Source: Balanoglossus misakiensis (lineage: Eukaryota > Hemichordata). Taken from it: 64,000 nucleotides of DNA. The translations under genes were made by a program, and so were the position numbers. This document shows, one piece after another, positions 11,517-22,800 of this stretch. Under the pieces are notes generated by a model. The model ran no database searches and was not told where the DNA came from. It saw only the letters and a program-made list of their open reading frames with translations. Position 1 is the stretch's first letter. The number at the start of each line of letters is the position of its first letter. The stretch covers positions 1,116,001 to 1,180,000 of the forward strand of contig CM082588.2 of assembly GCA_040954595.2 (NCBI GenBank). Reading direction: 5' to 3'.

Positions 11517-12498
11517 GTAAGTTTATTTCCTGGGCGTCTTGCAAGAAAAAAAACAAGAGTACGAGTAACCATGACAACGTTACGCCAGCGATGAGTATAT
11601 TTTGCTAGAAAAGTCCAAACAAAGTTTCGATCAATGATGGTTGGGAATCTCAGCATTTCGAGCTGTTTCCTAATCAACGATAAATCACAGACCAATGAGA
11701 ACAGTGTTCATGAAGATGTATGGATCAATGTACCACCACGCCCCTATGTTCTTGTACATTTGGAGTCATAAATAAGCAGACGCGGTTATTAATCACTGAA
11801 ACTCAGGGTCGGTTGGAGGTCGCGTGGAATAATTATGTTTTTGCAAAATTGTTCGCATACGACAATTTTGGTTGATAAAGTTGCATGTTCACACTTCCTG
11901 TAGACCACAATTTATATAAAAACTTCCGACGTAAATGACTTTTTGGCCAACGACAGAATATATGACTTGAATGCACGTGATATATACGTGCACAAGGTGT
12001 GTGCTGGACTATAATAACCTGGGATTCGACATACTTTAATACCGACCAGACTATGAATTGAAACAAAATTCCCACAAGTGAAGCGACTTGGGGTGAGACG
12101 CGTGATATCTGAAAACGCCTCACTTCCTTGAAGGTCAGAAGTTCACAAGAGCACACTGATTTGTTGCACAGAGAATGTTGACCAAGCCTCAACACAATAT
12201 TTCCATTCCGACATCCGATATGCACTGTACAAAACTTCGATAATGTCAATACCCAACTTGTTTTAATACTTCAGACAACCAGTCATTTAGTCTATTTCAT
12301 TGAGTATAACAACATGAGCAAGCTATCAGAAAAGTATGAAAATAACCAAAATAATGTCAAGAGTGAGAAACTTTCACTTGTTTTATTTTCCTTTCCCAGA
12401 CACCGAAAATGAACGTGAGCACGCCCAGTTCTGCTGTAACAGTGTCGTCCAGTTTGGTTCTTCTCATCTCGTCGTTAGCAGCGGTTATTTTGGTGTAA
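11304..12498 (+). CDS. Small secreted, probably GPI-anchored Ser/Thr-rich protein, copy 2 (2 exons, 103 aa)
   Basis: Exons 11304-11516 and 12400-12498 with an 883-bp phase-0 intron (GACATG|GTAAGT ... CTTTCCCAG|ACA). Signal peptide MKTITVFLLLSVAVAVHSQG, then a hydrophilic segment of about 50 residues rich in Q, T, E, P and S. Exon 2 gives an NVS sequon, an STPSSAVTVSSS stretch and the hydrophobic end LVLLISSLAAVILV. Compared with copy 1, the start (MKT plus hydrophobic run), intron position and phase and the VLLISSL tail are conserved, while the mature middle has diverged almost completely. That pattern fits a fast-evolving surface or mucous protein. Function unknown; expected at the cell surface or secreted. 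Confidence 0.82.
12400..12498 (+). CDS. Small secreted gene 2, exon 2
   Basis: 33 codons including TAA at 12496-12498, after a pyrimidine-rich tract and CAG. Encodes the sequon, Ser/Thr stretch and C-terminal hydrophobic tail. Confidence 0.83.
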   Translation, partial: TPKMNVSTPSSAVTVSSSLVLLISSLAAVILV

Positions 12499-13047
12499 AT
12501 TTCATCGGCAGCATTTCTTCTCGCCACCTCTAATCATGGTGCCTTCGGACTCATCTTGATGAGTGAAACACGCCAGCGAGGCATACTTTACAATTCCATT
12601 CCATTTTTTTAGTTTCAATACGTCTCCATTCTTATAACGTATCACTCATGATGGACGTGTCTGATCAGAAGTCGCGCCGAAATCACGGATGTCGCTGTCA
12701 CTGCTTATCAGAGAAGCCAAAAGACTGGAAATTTTCAAAAAGAAAACTGAAAACATCTTTCATCAATTCCTGCAATGTGGCCTAAGCTATTCAATTCTCC
12801 AGGACTGAGTTTTGTACATCTTCTTTTATTTCACTTGGCACCATTCAAGTTTTACTCTCACTTCCTCCAAACTGCGTGATTGCATGACCACGTACTGACC
12901 CACCAGACTTTACTGTAATTTGTACAAGTGCAAGACTTCTTCAAAACGGTATAGTTTCTGGTGCCGAGGATTGGGCGTTTTTGTATCGATGTTGTTCTTG
13001 TAAATGGGATATGTGGGGTATTCAATATCAAAATTCAAATTTGTTTT

Positions 13048-13053
13048 AATAAA
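13048..13053 (+). terminator. Candidate polyadenylation signal for small secreted gene 2
   Basis: AATAAA about 550 bases after the stop codon of gene 2. Confidence 0.4.
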
Positions 13054-13848
13054 AAGTTACACAGTTTGAAACTCGTTTTTTTATGTTTGAGTATGTGGTT
13101 ACATGACGTGCAACTGTTTTCCCAATCGCTCCAAGTTGAATTTGGATCTCAAAATAGCGTGTGTATACACGATACACTCGATATAAATGGTAATATTTTG
13201 TTATATGTAACGTAATTTACTTCATAGCCATTTCCATGTCTCAACTCACTGCACGGAGTTATCTACGATCTGTCAGTGCTCTAGGTTTCCAGACATCGAG
13301 CAGACTGATTGTTTGATGTTTTACATTCCAGTAAGATCGACTTTCAAACATATGTCATAAATCATCATGCGTGGGGACCGCGAGGGGTGGTGGTGGCTTC
13401 TGACGCGCCTGTGCACTCGCATCACGTACACACATATTTGTGGATGAAACGACCTTAGCAACGGCCGTGCGGGGTCACAAGTGTTACGACGAACCGAAGG
13501 CCGTAATTCGAGAATTCCAAACCACTCCCCAACATCAACCGATGAAATGACGTCGTGTAGAAAGAATGCAGAATCTTCACATGAAACCCAAGTATCAACC
13601 ACCCACACATCACAAGGGATTGTAATATCAACCCTCGGGAAATGGAAAATTGTGAGGAATTTAATGGCAGAACAAATAAACGTTTCTGATATTTCAGCGT
13701 ATATCAGGACGTTAGCTGATATGGACGTGTGGGGATTGAATCTGTCGACACCAATTATTTCAGTCAAGGAGGCCTCCCTGAAAATATCGTAAATACCACC
13801 AGTTTGTAAAAATTGGCCAAGAACGTCAACTTCACAATAAATCTTATG

Positions 13849-13854
13849 TTTATT
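13849..13854 (-). terminator. Candidate polyadenylation signal of the SLC5 gene
   Basis: TTTATT on the plus strand, read as AATAAA on the minus strand, about 100 bases past the stop codon at 13952-13954. Confidence 0.55.
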
Positions 13855-13951
13855 CTAACAACATAGAAATCAGTTCAGAAAAAAGAACACTATGTACACA
13901 ACAAATAAAATTTTCGTCATGCGTACTTTGCGATTATTTGTGCGCTGTAAA

Positions 13952-14371
13952 TCAGTGAAAGTATCCCACAATTCCACTGGCGATCAGTCCGAGAAGGAGG
14001 GCGTTGCCGTTCAACAGCCACCTCCATGTTTTCTCTACGACTATAGAGGGCGTCCTCTCCTGTACGTGTTCGGGCGTGATGCATGATGAGATTCTAAGGT
14101 TTACTTTATGTTGGCACCGTCTTTTACGAGTTGCATTGTGTTTATCATCTGATGATAGAGAGAGGGGAACAGAATGATTAATGTCTAAGCTTAAATTTAA
14201 CTGTAGGGGCACCCCCTTTATTTCAATCCCGCAATAAGAGGTAACCATTTGCTTACTTTGATTTTTCAGATCCATGTCTTCGTCTTTAACCACATCTTCG
14301 GAATTTTTGGATTTCTCGACATCATCTACCACCAGGTGATCATGTCTTGTCGTCCAGGTAAGTTTTGCGAG
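13952..14371 (-). CDS. SLC5 exon 14
   Basis: Residues 540-678 and stop. The acceptor is CACAG|CTC; LAKLTWTTR matches the family's HRLTWWTR. A long cytoplasmic loop follows, then the last TM (WRWLLNGNALLLGLIASGIV) and a short tail. Confidence 0.9.
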   Translation of the reverse strand, partial: LAKLTWTTRHDHLVVDDVEKSKNSEDVVKDEDMDLKNQSKQMVTSYCGIEIKGVPLQLNLSLDINHSVPLSLSSDDKHNATRKRRCQHKVNLRISSCITPEHVQERTPSIVVEKTWRWLLNGNALLLGLIASGIVGYFH

Positions 14372-17300
14372 CTGTGATATGACAGAAAAATAAATTCAAA
14401 GATTTGCATAAAATATTGATCCAGGATGATATCATAGTAATCTTGCCATCACTCTAACACTGAGATCATAACTGATAATTCAGTGCACACTTTTAGCGAA
14501 CTATAAACATAAACCTCTCTCACCTTGTGCACAGGAACTCTTGGTTTTGTCAACGCGCTTATCATTATGGTAATCACGGAGCATATTGCCAGTGATATTA
14601 TACAGAAATACAGGTGGTGGAGACGATGGAGCAAGAATGGGCCACTCTGCGGTTTGTTGCACGGATCCATGTCTGTCGTCACGTCTACGGCTGCGCGGAC
14701 GATTCCAAAGGCCAATCCAGACATCAGACCCCAATACGCCCCCTGAGGGTGAAATCGAAACAACCAGTTAGATTCTTCCCGGTTACCGTGTCAATGGTTG
14801 GTTCCCGTCACATGATGAGCTCAGCACAAAGGGCAGGTGAAGGGAACATCCATGTACAGAAATCTGATTGGTTGAAGTTGACGAGTAGATTACTCTGATT
14901 GGCCATTATACTTCATCCTTATATGATCCCAATTTTGTGTTAACTGGTAATTAAAATAATGTGTCAACCTTCATTAATATGTCAGCCGGTGATATTAAAC
15001 AACATACACGACTGAAAAGACTGACAGTGGAGAATTAAACATTTATAGACATGTCAGAAGAAACAAACAAACGAGATTATTTCTTACCTCTTCATTGACT
15101 CTGTTCCAGGATATCCCCAGTAACACACACGTCAGTAATGGCGGTGAAAAGTAGGAGTATATCGACTGGATGAACAGAAACAGCTTAGCACCGTTTAAAT
15201 TTTGAACGACAGGGATCCACCAACACGTGATAAAACCTAATGTAAGGACGAATAACCTGAGGAGAAGAAATGAGAATTGGTAATTAATGTTTGACTGAAA
15301 GTCCGACACATGTCTCATTCAGTGCTTGTACTCCACGTAGCTAAGACGTGTCAAAATCTCACCTGAAGACGTTGATTAATTCTCTGTCGGTTGCAGTCTG
15401 ACCGCGCAGTCGCTTCCAGATGTCCCAGGTAAACGTTGTCGCACCACTGTGAAACACCGCCGACAACGAACTCATGGAGGCCGCCATTACAGTGATAATT
15501 AACAAACTGCGTACACCTAAAATACATCAATTGGATTGGAGTGAGGCCAGTAATGTGATGACCAAGACAAAACTCACGAAAATCTGGGAAATATCCGAAC
15601 GTTTAATGAGAAAACTTACCGGCTGGTAGAATTCTAGATACCAACAATGGATAGGCCATGTGAAAACAACTGTTGGGGTTCTCGCAGGCTAAAAAGCAAG
15701 TCACCGGGTCAGCACAGGCAACTTCTCCTGAAAAGTGAAATTCAAACAACTGGATGAAGAAAGGTTTTATCTTCAGAGGGGTTTACATTTATTTGAAAAT
15801 TTTGCAATTTTGACCCTTTAAATACGATGTCTATGTTTGTGAAGCCTGCGTTGGCATGAAGACTTACCTGCGTATAACACTCTTGAGGTCATGCCGGGAA
15901 GGACGAACAGAAACAACGGTAAAATCTGAAAGTAGCCGGCGATCAGCGTGCTTGCCTTGGCGTGGCCTAGACTACCAGCAGCGAAAGCTCGTTGGGTCAT
16001 TATCTGAAAGAGGACGTACAAATTAAAATTTTGAAGAACGAGAATGAAGGCCAATTTTGTCTGAAAGCGCCCCCGTTGGGTCAACAGATTCAGATAACAT
16101 CAGAAAAAGTCATGTATCGGTGTACGCCATACCTGTTCGGAGCACCAGTACCACGTCATCACTATGGCAACGCCGAGAAGAGTGCCTGGTCCGGGTTGGT
16201 TGTGGTCTTCGATGCTGCGGAATATGCTAAACGCCCCGGGAGGCGGGTCAGTGCACCCGTCGACCGACCCATTCGGAAACAACGTCGATTTTTCCGGGAC
16301 GGCGTCGGGATAGCCTTCCCATAGTTTGCCGTAACCGCCGACTTCTTTGAAGGCTGAGAAAACAAGACCGTGATAAAATTTTAACACCTGTTATATCATC
16401 ATCATCGTCATTATCATCATCATCACCACCACCGCGAAACACAGCGCAATTCGACAGAAAAATAAAACAGAAACTCACCATAAACTGCCAATGTAGTTGC
16501 ACCGACGAATATAACTGGCGTGTATAGTGCACTTGTGTATAAAATAGAATTCATTCCACCTACAAACGATCGACAAAGCAAATATTAATGTTCATTTATT
16601 TCGAACGAATGCCGAATAAAATCTTGAATATGTTATTTGCGTGCATCTTGCTATTGTGTTTTCTAACGAACAAAACGTTCGTCAAGTTAGCAGACAGCTC
16701 ACTCAATCTGATTGAAACCAGATGAAGAGTTTGACTCGGTTTTTACATTGGCTTGTTCTTTGCTGTTCTGTTCTCTGATGTCTGTCGTCTGTCTTCTGTT
16801 AAAATATTTTATCGTTCAACATAAGATAAAAATGGCGGCTCGTAGAGGTTTTGGTGCCAGTCTCCATTTTACCCGGTAACCCGAAGATTAACCATTATCA
16901 TAACGGGAACACTGCACGTCTGTGTTAGGCGCACATTGTTTAAGAAAGTTCAGTGAACTTTTGTGCTTTGCACCACTCACCTATGGCAGTTATGGCTGTT
17001 ATGATGGCGACCATTAGGATAACGGTGAAATAGAGATTCCAGTCAAAAGTATATTTTATAAATACGACTAGGCTATAGATAGTGACCTGAAATAAAGTCG
17101 AGAGAGAAATATGTTATTTATCATGTTTATAGACTTTCTGATTCATGCCAATTTCTGGCCAATGTTTGGCCGACGCAAGATAGAACGTGTCTGGTTTCTC
17201 AAATTTTGGCATTACCTCCACACGTACATAAGCGCAACTAAAGCTTTTATGCGATCACTAGAAAACAAACTCTGCAAGTTAAAGTGTCAAAAGCCGCCAA

Positions 17301-19818
17301 CTGCGACTCGCGTACTTACTGCAATTCTTGTAAACACGTACAACACTATGGAGAACATTGAGACGAATACAGCGAGTCGTTGTCCACCATAGCGAAGAGA
17401 GAGAAACTCGGGCAGCGTACGAGCCTAGAAGCAAAATATTACAGGCCCATGATCTCCAAGTTTAGGCGTTATTTTAACCATTTAATTTACACTACATGTA
17501 TTTTGCATTTAAACGACGTTCATGATTTCTCTCAACAATCAAGAAAATCGATTTCAAATCCACATATTCACATCAACAAAAGCACGTTGCATAATTTCAC
17601 AGACAGTAATGAAGCCACCTGTTCCGCGTGTGCACCTGTTGAAGAAAGAGTCCGCTATACCTACTGCATTTGTCAAAGAGGGATGACCATGATCGAAGGC
17701 TGAAACTTGATGTACTTTGTATACAGTTTACAGCAATCACGTGCGTTTAAGGTGTCCTCTTTAGAAATTGCACCAGCCGAAATAGAATCGCTGTCACTTT
17801 TACAATGCGGACATGAAATCACTTTCACTAAGATGACGTCATACTTTCGCCAGTGGGTGTCACTAATCTGGGTATTTCCTTGTGAATTTTGGGAATAGAT
17901 GACGCCATGCATACTTACTCCTGAAGCGATGTATACTGGCGAGAAGAACCAGCCCAGCATCAACAATGCGAAGACGCTCTGCAATCGAGAAAGAGAGGGG
18001 GGGGGGAGAGAGAGAGATCACGCAGTTACAAAACAAGCTTACAAACTGAAATAAAAGCCTTGGCCATCATTTCATGTACAGCTTTCACTTAGGCCTTTAA
18101 TTGGATATTCATATAGTCCGCACTGAGTAATGATGAAGATGTGAACGTGTTTATCGTTTGCTCCAAACTGCACGCGCACACAATAATTTGTGCACTATCT
18201 CCTGGGTGGTACGCAATGCATTGTGCGACATATAAAAGTGCAGCCTGAAATACAGGCGACGTTGGGGGGAGGGGGGCTTACCATTAGACTGTACGCAGAA
18301 ACTGCCAACCCCCATGCTGACGAGATGGACGCAAGCCCCACTATCTGACTGCTGCTGATATTGGCCGCAAACAACGCCAGTCCCAGCTGCAAATGGAAAC
18401 AGGGAGTCGGGAAAAATTAGATGATTTATTTGTTTGCGTACAATAAATGTAATGGGTTTCGACATAAAACAGGCGGATGAAAAAGTAGTTTCGAGAAATG
18501 TAATAAGAATTCACATGTGGCGTCTATGATTGTCAGCGCCCACACGGAACTACCCTGGTTATATTTTGTTTCTAATTTTGAAACTGGTGAGTTCTGAGCT
18601 GAAAATACTGACCAATGAATATTTGCGTGGATAGTTATAAATACACCGCCCCTCGTTGTCATTCTTGTCAGAATATGAATAAAAATACCCATGTGAGTAT
18701 ATTACATGTAAAAGCGCGTGACTTACTGGTAGAAAGTGGGCGGTTCTGCCACCAAGAAAATAACCCGCTGTGGTCGACCTGTTTGACCGCAAAATCCCCT
18801 GAAAGACCAAAACAAAGTCAGTGGGGCGTTTAATTGGATGTGGCTAGTCTATTGTTGTGCATCGTATATTCAGTGGTGTGTCCCGTAGCTTTAATCGTGA
18901 CCCCGCGACTCATGATTCTGATGGAGGGAATGTGAGTAGGCCTACAAGTTGATGATGTCAATTCTCTGTGCAGTGTTCCATCGTCTGCTGCAAAATGTGT
19001 TCAATAATCATTACACATACTTCAATATTAGTCTTTTAATTCAGGCGAATGACGAGCAAACTCCAGTATTGATGAGGCTCTGTGAGTCTCTCGGACTTGC
19101 AATATACATTTTCCCCCCGTAAAATGGGAGCTTTGGGACAAATTGAGCACCAATCTCAAATAAATGAACCACTTCCACCGCAAGGGTATGTTATTGGCCA
19201 ACAGTGTACAGCGATAGGGATATAAATCTGTGCCTTGAAGCGCATATACCTCTGTTTGGATATGCAACCAACATGTTTGACATCAAGCAAAGGTTGCATA
19301 ATATTCGATTCAAGGAATCGTCACCCTTTCCACGTGTATGGTTAGGCCTAAAAGTCTATATGGAGTAATCAGATGTATTTGGCGTCGTTTTTACTTTTCG
19401 TTACAAATGTCACGATGACTTAAGAACGGTGTTCTAGACCAACAGAATTACCTTCAAAAGCACTTATTCAAAGGGAAAGGTGTACTTTGCTTTGACAAGA
19501 ACCGCCATTTAAGTTTCATACAAAGACCTAGTTTTAACTCTAAGACGCGTTTATCACAACTCAGGGTCGCGGTTGACGATGACAAGATAGCGAATGAATA
19601 CCCCTGTTGTAGCTAATAACTATTCTGCCCACTTTTTGTTCCAGCAACACACCAGGACACACCTATATACTATAGCAATGTTTTGATCACCAGACCATCT
19701 TCTTTTTTAAAACAAGTACGTATGTGTGTGTACTTACCACAGCACCAATTCCCAGCACCACGAGGAAGTAACCCGTCACAACAAAGTTATCGGGGTTAGT
19801 GAAGTCTGTTTTCGCCAT
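13952..19818 (-). CDS. SLC5-family sodium-coupled solute transporter, SGLT-like (14 exons, frameshift in exon 6)
   Basis: Plasma-membrane Na+/solute symporter of the SGLT branch. Exons on the minus strand: 19738-19818, 18727-18798, 18282-18386, 17919-17978, 17320-17424, 16981-17087, 16479-16559, 16133-16353, 15868-16003, 15620-15727, 15363-15516, 15088-15256, 14524-14742, 13952-14371. All junctions are GT-AG and in phase. The total is 2,038 nt, one base more than 679 codons: exon 6 carries an extra G, so the frame is lost near residue 157 and read to a TAG in exon 8. Without that base the product is 678 aa (human SGLT1 is 664). Family signatures: GYFLGGR, LGWFF-P-YI, RYGGQR, EVGGY, TWYWCSEQ, LPGM-SRVLY, a four-cysteine loop, MSSLSAVF, IQSIYSYFSPP, SWNRVNEEGAYWGL and a terminal TM14 (WLLNGNALLLGLI). 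The Na2-site serines (374-375) are kept. Glucose-site residues H83, E102 and K321 of SGLT1 align with Q65, S84 and Q303, so the substrate is uncertain. Either a pseudogene or allelic lesion, or a sequencing error in a short homopolymer. Confidence 0.9.
14524..14742 (-). CDS. SLC5 exon 13
   Basis: Residues 467-539. GAYWGLMSGLAFGIVRAAVD, then HHLYFCIISLAICSVITIMI and SALTKPRVP, as in SGLT TM12-13. Confidence 0.93.
15088..15256 (-). CDS. SLC5 exon 12
   Basis: Residues 410-466. LFVLTLGFITCWWIPVVQN, then FLFIQSIYSYFSPPLLTCVL. Q440 matches sugar-site Q457; Y443 stands where SGLT1 has T460. Ends in SWNRVNEE. Confidence 0.93.
15363..15516 (-). CDS. SLC5 exon 11
   Basis: Residues 359-410. VMAASMSSLSAVFHSGATTF is TM8 with S374 and S375 matching Na2-site S392 and S393. 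A371 stands where SGLT1 has S389, as in bacterial vSGLT. TWDIWKRLR matches the family's FTMDIY motif. Confidence 0.93.
15620..15727 (-). CDS. SLC5 exon 10
   Basis: Phase 1 at both ends. Four cysteines (ACADPVTCFLAC, NSCF) followed by HMAYPLLVSRILPAG, the extracellular loop and P-G turn before TM8 in SGLTs. Confidence 0.92.
15868..16003 (-). CDS. SLC5 exon 9
   Basis: Residues 278-323. IMTQRAFAAGSLGHAKAST, then AGYFQILPLFLFVLPGMTSR. Q303 sits where SGLT1 has the sugar-contacting K321. Confidence 0.93.
16133..16353 (-). CDS. SLC5 exon 8
   Basis: Residues 204-277. AFKEVGGYGKLWEGYP is the family's EVGGY motif. A long extracellular loop with NGS sequon and FSIFRS follows, then TLLGVAIVMTWYWCSEQ (TM). 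Y272 and W273 align with the sugar-site Y290 and W291 of SGLT1. Confidence 0.93.
16393..16433. repeat. (ATC)n / (ACC)n trinucleotide repeat
   Basis: Interrupted trinucleotide tract in SLC5 intron 7. Confidence 0.9.
16479..16559 (-). CDS. SLC5 exon 7
   Basis: Phase 1 at both ends. GGMNSILYTSALYTPVIFVG corresponds to SGLT GGLAAVIYTDTLQT, the loop and TM after the frameshifted exon. Intact in its own frame. Confidence 0.9.
16981..17087 (-). pseudogene. SLC5 exon 6 carrying a +1 frameshift
   Basis: The length is 107 nt, but flanking phases need 106. The first part reads VTIYSLVVFIKYTFDW in frame with exon 5. The second part reads NLYFTVILMVAIITAITAI only after a shift of one base at the GGG (CCC on plus, 17039-17041). 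Both halves match the same SGLT transmembrane region. No GT-AG pair lies between the halves, so splicing cannot mend it. The shifted frame continues through exon 7 to TAG at 16162-16164 in exon 8. Confidence 0.85.
17320..17424 (-). CDS. SLC5 exon 5
   Basis: 35 codons: LPEFLSLRYGGQR, the conserved (M/L)PE-L--R-GGQR motif, then VFVSMFSIVLYVFTRIA (TM). Confidence 0.92.
17919..17978 (-). CDS. SLC5 exon 4
   Basis: 20 codons, SVFALLMLGWFFSPVYIASG, matching the family's LGW-F-P-YI-AG segment. A G-run and (GA)n tract at about 17997-18017 lies just upstream in the intron, a long pyrimidine run in the sense of the gene. Confidence 0.9.
18282..18386 (-). CDS. SLC5 exon 3
   Basis: 35 codons, residues 52-86: LALFAANISSSQIVGLAS. 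A58 and I61 align with Na2-site residues of SGLT1 (A76, I79). N60 matches N78. Q65 and S84 replace the glucose-contacting H83 and E102. Confidence 0.9.
18727..18798 (-). CDS. SLC5 exon 2
   Basis: 24 codons between TTTCAG and GTAAGT. Contains SNRSTTAGYFLGGR, matching the SGLT motif NRGTV-G(F/Y)FLAGR, and the start of TM2. Confidence 0.9.
19738..19818 (-). CDS. SLC5 exon 1
   Basis: 27 codons. The ATG at 19818-19816 has A at -3. Encodes MAKTDFTNPDNF then VVTGYFLVVLGIGAV, the start of TM1. Donor GTG|GTAAGT, phase 0. Confidence 0.85.
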
Positions 19819-22800
19819 ATTGCACGAGGTATACCGAACACCGGGAATGAACGACTGGAGCCTCTGTGAGTCGCGATATAATAATGTCAGTCATAGACGA
19901 CGCATTGTAAAAGGTGTACCACCGGTGTAGTTTTAATTACGACGGCCGGAGTACAGTGCTAGCTGTCACATTCGACATACGAAATTCGTTGAGAGTACGT
20001 ATCTACCCAGGATCTCAAACTCGTACAGCTATTTCCGGATTACGGATCGATATGTTCAACGTTAACTCCGGTGAAAGATTAAACACATCTGGGACTGTTT
20101 GCATGAAACTCGAACTTTAAACTCATATCTCGGTGAACAATGAGGGCGCTGTGTGGGAATCACCTTGCGGTCGCGAAAACTGTCGTCTTTCTTTGTATTT
20201 TTCATTGTTTGTTCCTTTTCATTGCCGGCTGACGAAATAGAACTCCCAACTATTACACATGGAATGTGTTTGCGTCCAGGGAAGTCCCGTGACCGAAGTC
20301 ACGTCAGTTTTTTTAACAACAAGGCTTTTTTTATCGACAATGAACCATGGCTCTGAAAGTGAAACTTCATGATCATGGATATGGTGTGCATGATGCGCGT
20401 TTAAAAATCCTTGAACTTTCAGCATGATTAATAAAGGGTTATTAATTAGACTGACCGCTAAAACCAGCATTTTAAAGCATCCAGGGAAGCAGGAATCGAG
20501 TGACTGCGACAGGCACCCAAAATATTAAGTGTCTCAGCATTGACAAAAACAAACTACCCAGATGGGTTTTTTTAATATTTCTTTTATTGTTTGATCTCCA
20601 CATCCCATGCCACTATCATACAATAAGCCATGCCTAGAATTGGGCAGTTTTAGAGTGACTGACTGAATGCCTGTAAAATTGAACTCTGTTTCACTAAAAA
20701 AACACATTTGGGGTTTGAATGTTGAAAAGAAAAATGGCTACAAAACAGAAATTGTAATCGTAAGTAGTTACTCCTTTATGGCTGATAGCATTATCGAGAA
20801 AAAAAAGTTCTCATGCGATATTTAAACATCTATGCACTAATGCACAACACGACCATAGTTGTCATCTTTTGACTTTATCTTGGTTATTTTTTCAAGGTGA
20901 TATCTACTTTGGTCTGGTGACTAAAATAGTCAACTGTAGCACAATATTTGTTCTCCATTCTCATCCAAGTAACCTGCAACTACTGTTTCTTAGAAGACAA
21001 TATCTGGTACACACCAGAAATTACATCATCACAGTTTCAGGTAAGGTCAGCAATGAGAACAGATCTTCTGAGACTGACTATTTTTTTCAGCTTTCGTAAC
21101 TGATATCTGATACACATAACCAAAACTAAAGTCAAAAGACAACACCTGTGGTTCTTAAAGCAACACTTTGGAGCCAAAAAACAAAACTTGCAGTGGCCAT
21201 GGTATTGAATGCCCAATTGTATATATATACATAGCACCAATGCATACAAAATAATGTCCTTCATTAATAATAAACAGCTCTAACACACGAACTGAAGTTC
21301 ACTCAGTCAAAATATCTCCCCCATTTACACATGAATTTGGTAACTCGGTTGAAGACTTTGAAAATCTCAAATGACATGTATATTTATCCACAAATGAAAT
21401 CCTTTAATAAAAGAAAACAAAAGCACACTATTGTGAAAACAGACTGCTCAAATTTTTACTTCTTTGGACTTGATAAACTGGCCTTGTTACCAAGGCAACC
21501 CTAAAATCTAGGCACATACTGTTTCAGTGGTTTGGTGAACCACAGTCGCTATAGCGATGCAAAATGACAATACCGGTGTGGGAGGAGGGGTTTTGTTCAT
21601 ATGAGGCTGATATTGTTAGAGTGAATAAATGGTTTGCGACGACTCCTTGTGTGGGTTCAGCAAAAATGCCTGGGTCATCAAAGTTTCAAAGCGATGCCCA
21701 AATCTGTCTATATAGCATTGTCAAGCACACTGCAACACGTAACTGACTCTTCAAGTTGGGTTTACCGACAACGTGTTCAAAACTGGAGCACACAGCTTGG
21801 TACCAAATTCAAGTTCATACATTTTAAATTGTGTTTTATATAATTTAGGCATTTCATCTCGCCCATGTATGGAGTTATCTTTCTGTTTCTTAAAGAGACA
21901 AAATCACTTTTGACATCGGATATTTTCCAATTGTTTAGATCCACTCACACCCTGTACATGTACATGGATATAATACGACTGCCATATCGTTTTTTGGTAT
22001 TGACCAAAAATTATATAATGGAAGTATTCATATTCATTGTCCATGTATGGGTCATTGGGCATATGTCAATGAGTAGAACATAAATAGTCAATCCCAAGAA
22101 AATATTGTCAAAAGTGTGTTATTTTGTCACTTTAAAAAGATGAAAATAAACAAAAACATAAGGCAGGCAATGGCATATAGTGGGAGCTTGAATAAGAACA
22201 AAATTGCCTTGTAGCAGTTTGGGTGTAAAAAATAGTCACGGCACATGACCCAGTTCCTGACTGACTAACAACTATAAGGAGCCTTCCTGTGCCTAAATTA
22301 CATTATGTATACTGCCACTATACTGATATCTATCTCTATTATGTATTAATCTATCAGTTCCTTGTACAAGGAATTTAAATTGGACTGTACACTCAGAGAT
22401 GGAGAGATAGTCCTTAGGACTGTTTTTGATGGCATTTCAGCAAGGTAAATAGGAATTTCTCAAGAACTATATTTGCTCTCTACAGCTGCATTGGATGCAA
22501 AGCTTTATTATAAACTGAAACAAAAACCATAATTATGTCATTTATAGGTAAACTTCATTTGGGCATTACTCACTCCTAATAGTGTCATTGTTTGTGTTGT
22601 TTTCCTTTAGCAAAACAACAATAATAATAATAACTTTAATATAACAATAAAATAAACACTGAGGCATAAAACTCATATATAATACAAACAGGTATTATTT
22701 TTTTATATTTTGTTCGTCTTTTTTTTCTTCTGTCGTCTGTCTCTGTTCGATCTTTGGAAGCACACATAAAAATACCTATATGTGGCCACAATTATTGCAA

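Larger units (their letters stand above)
12499..13951. other. 3' flanks of small secreted gene 2 (plus) and of the SLC5 gene (minus)
   Basis: Convergent gene ends. AATAAA on the plus strand at 13048-13053 is the likely end of gene 2. A 148-codon minus-strand open frame at 13321-13767 has no recognisable domain and no splice support. Confidence 0.5.

Noticed and set aside
13321-13767. 148-codon minus-strand open frame
   Set aside because: Longest frame outside the known exons, but it has no signal, domain or composition of a protein and lies between convergent gene ends. Chance is likely.
16981-17087. A micro-intron correcting the SLC5 frame
   Set aside because: No GT followed by AG lies between the two in-frame halves, and one extra base cannot be an intron.
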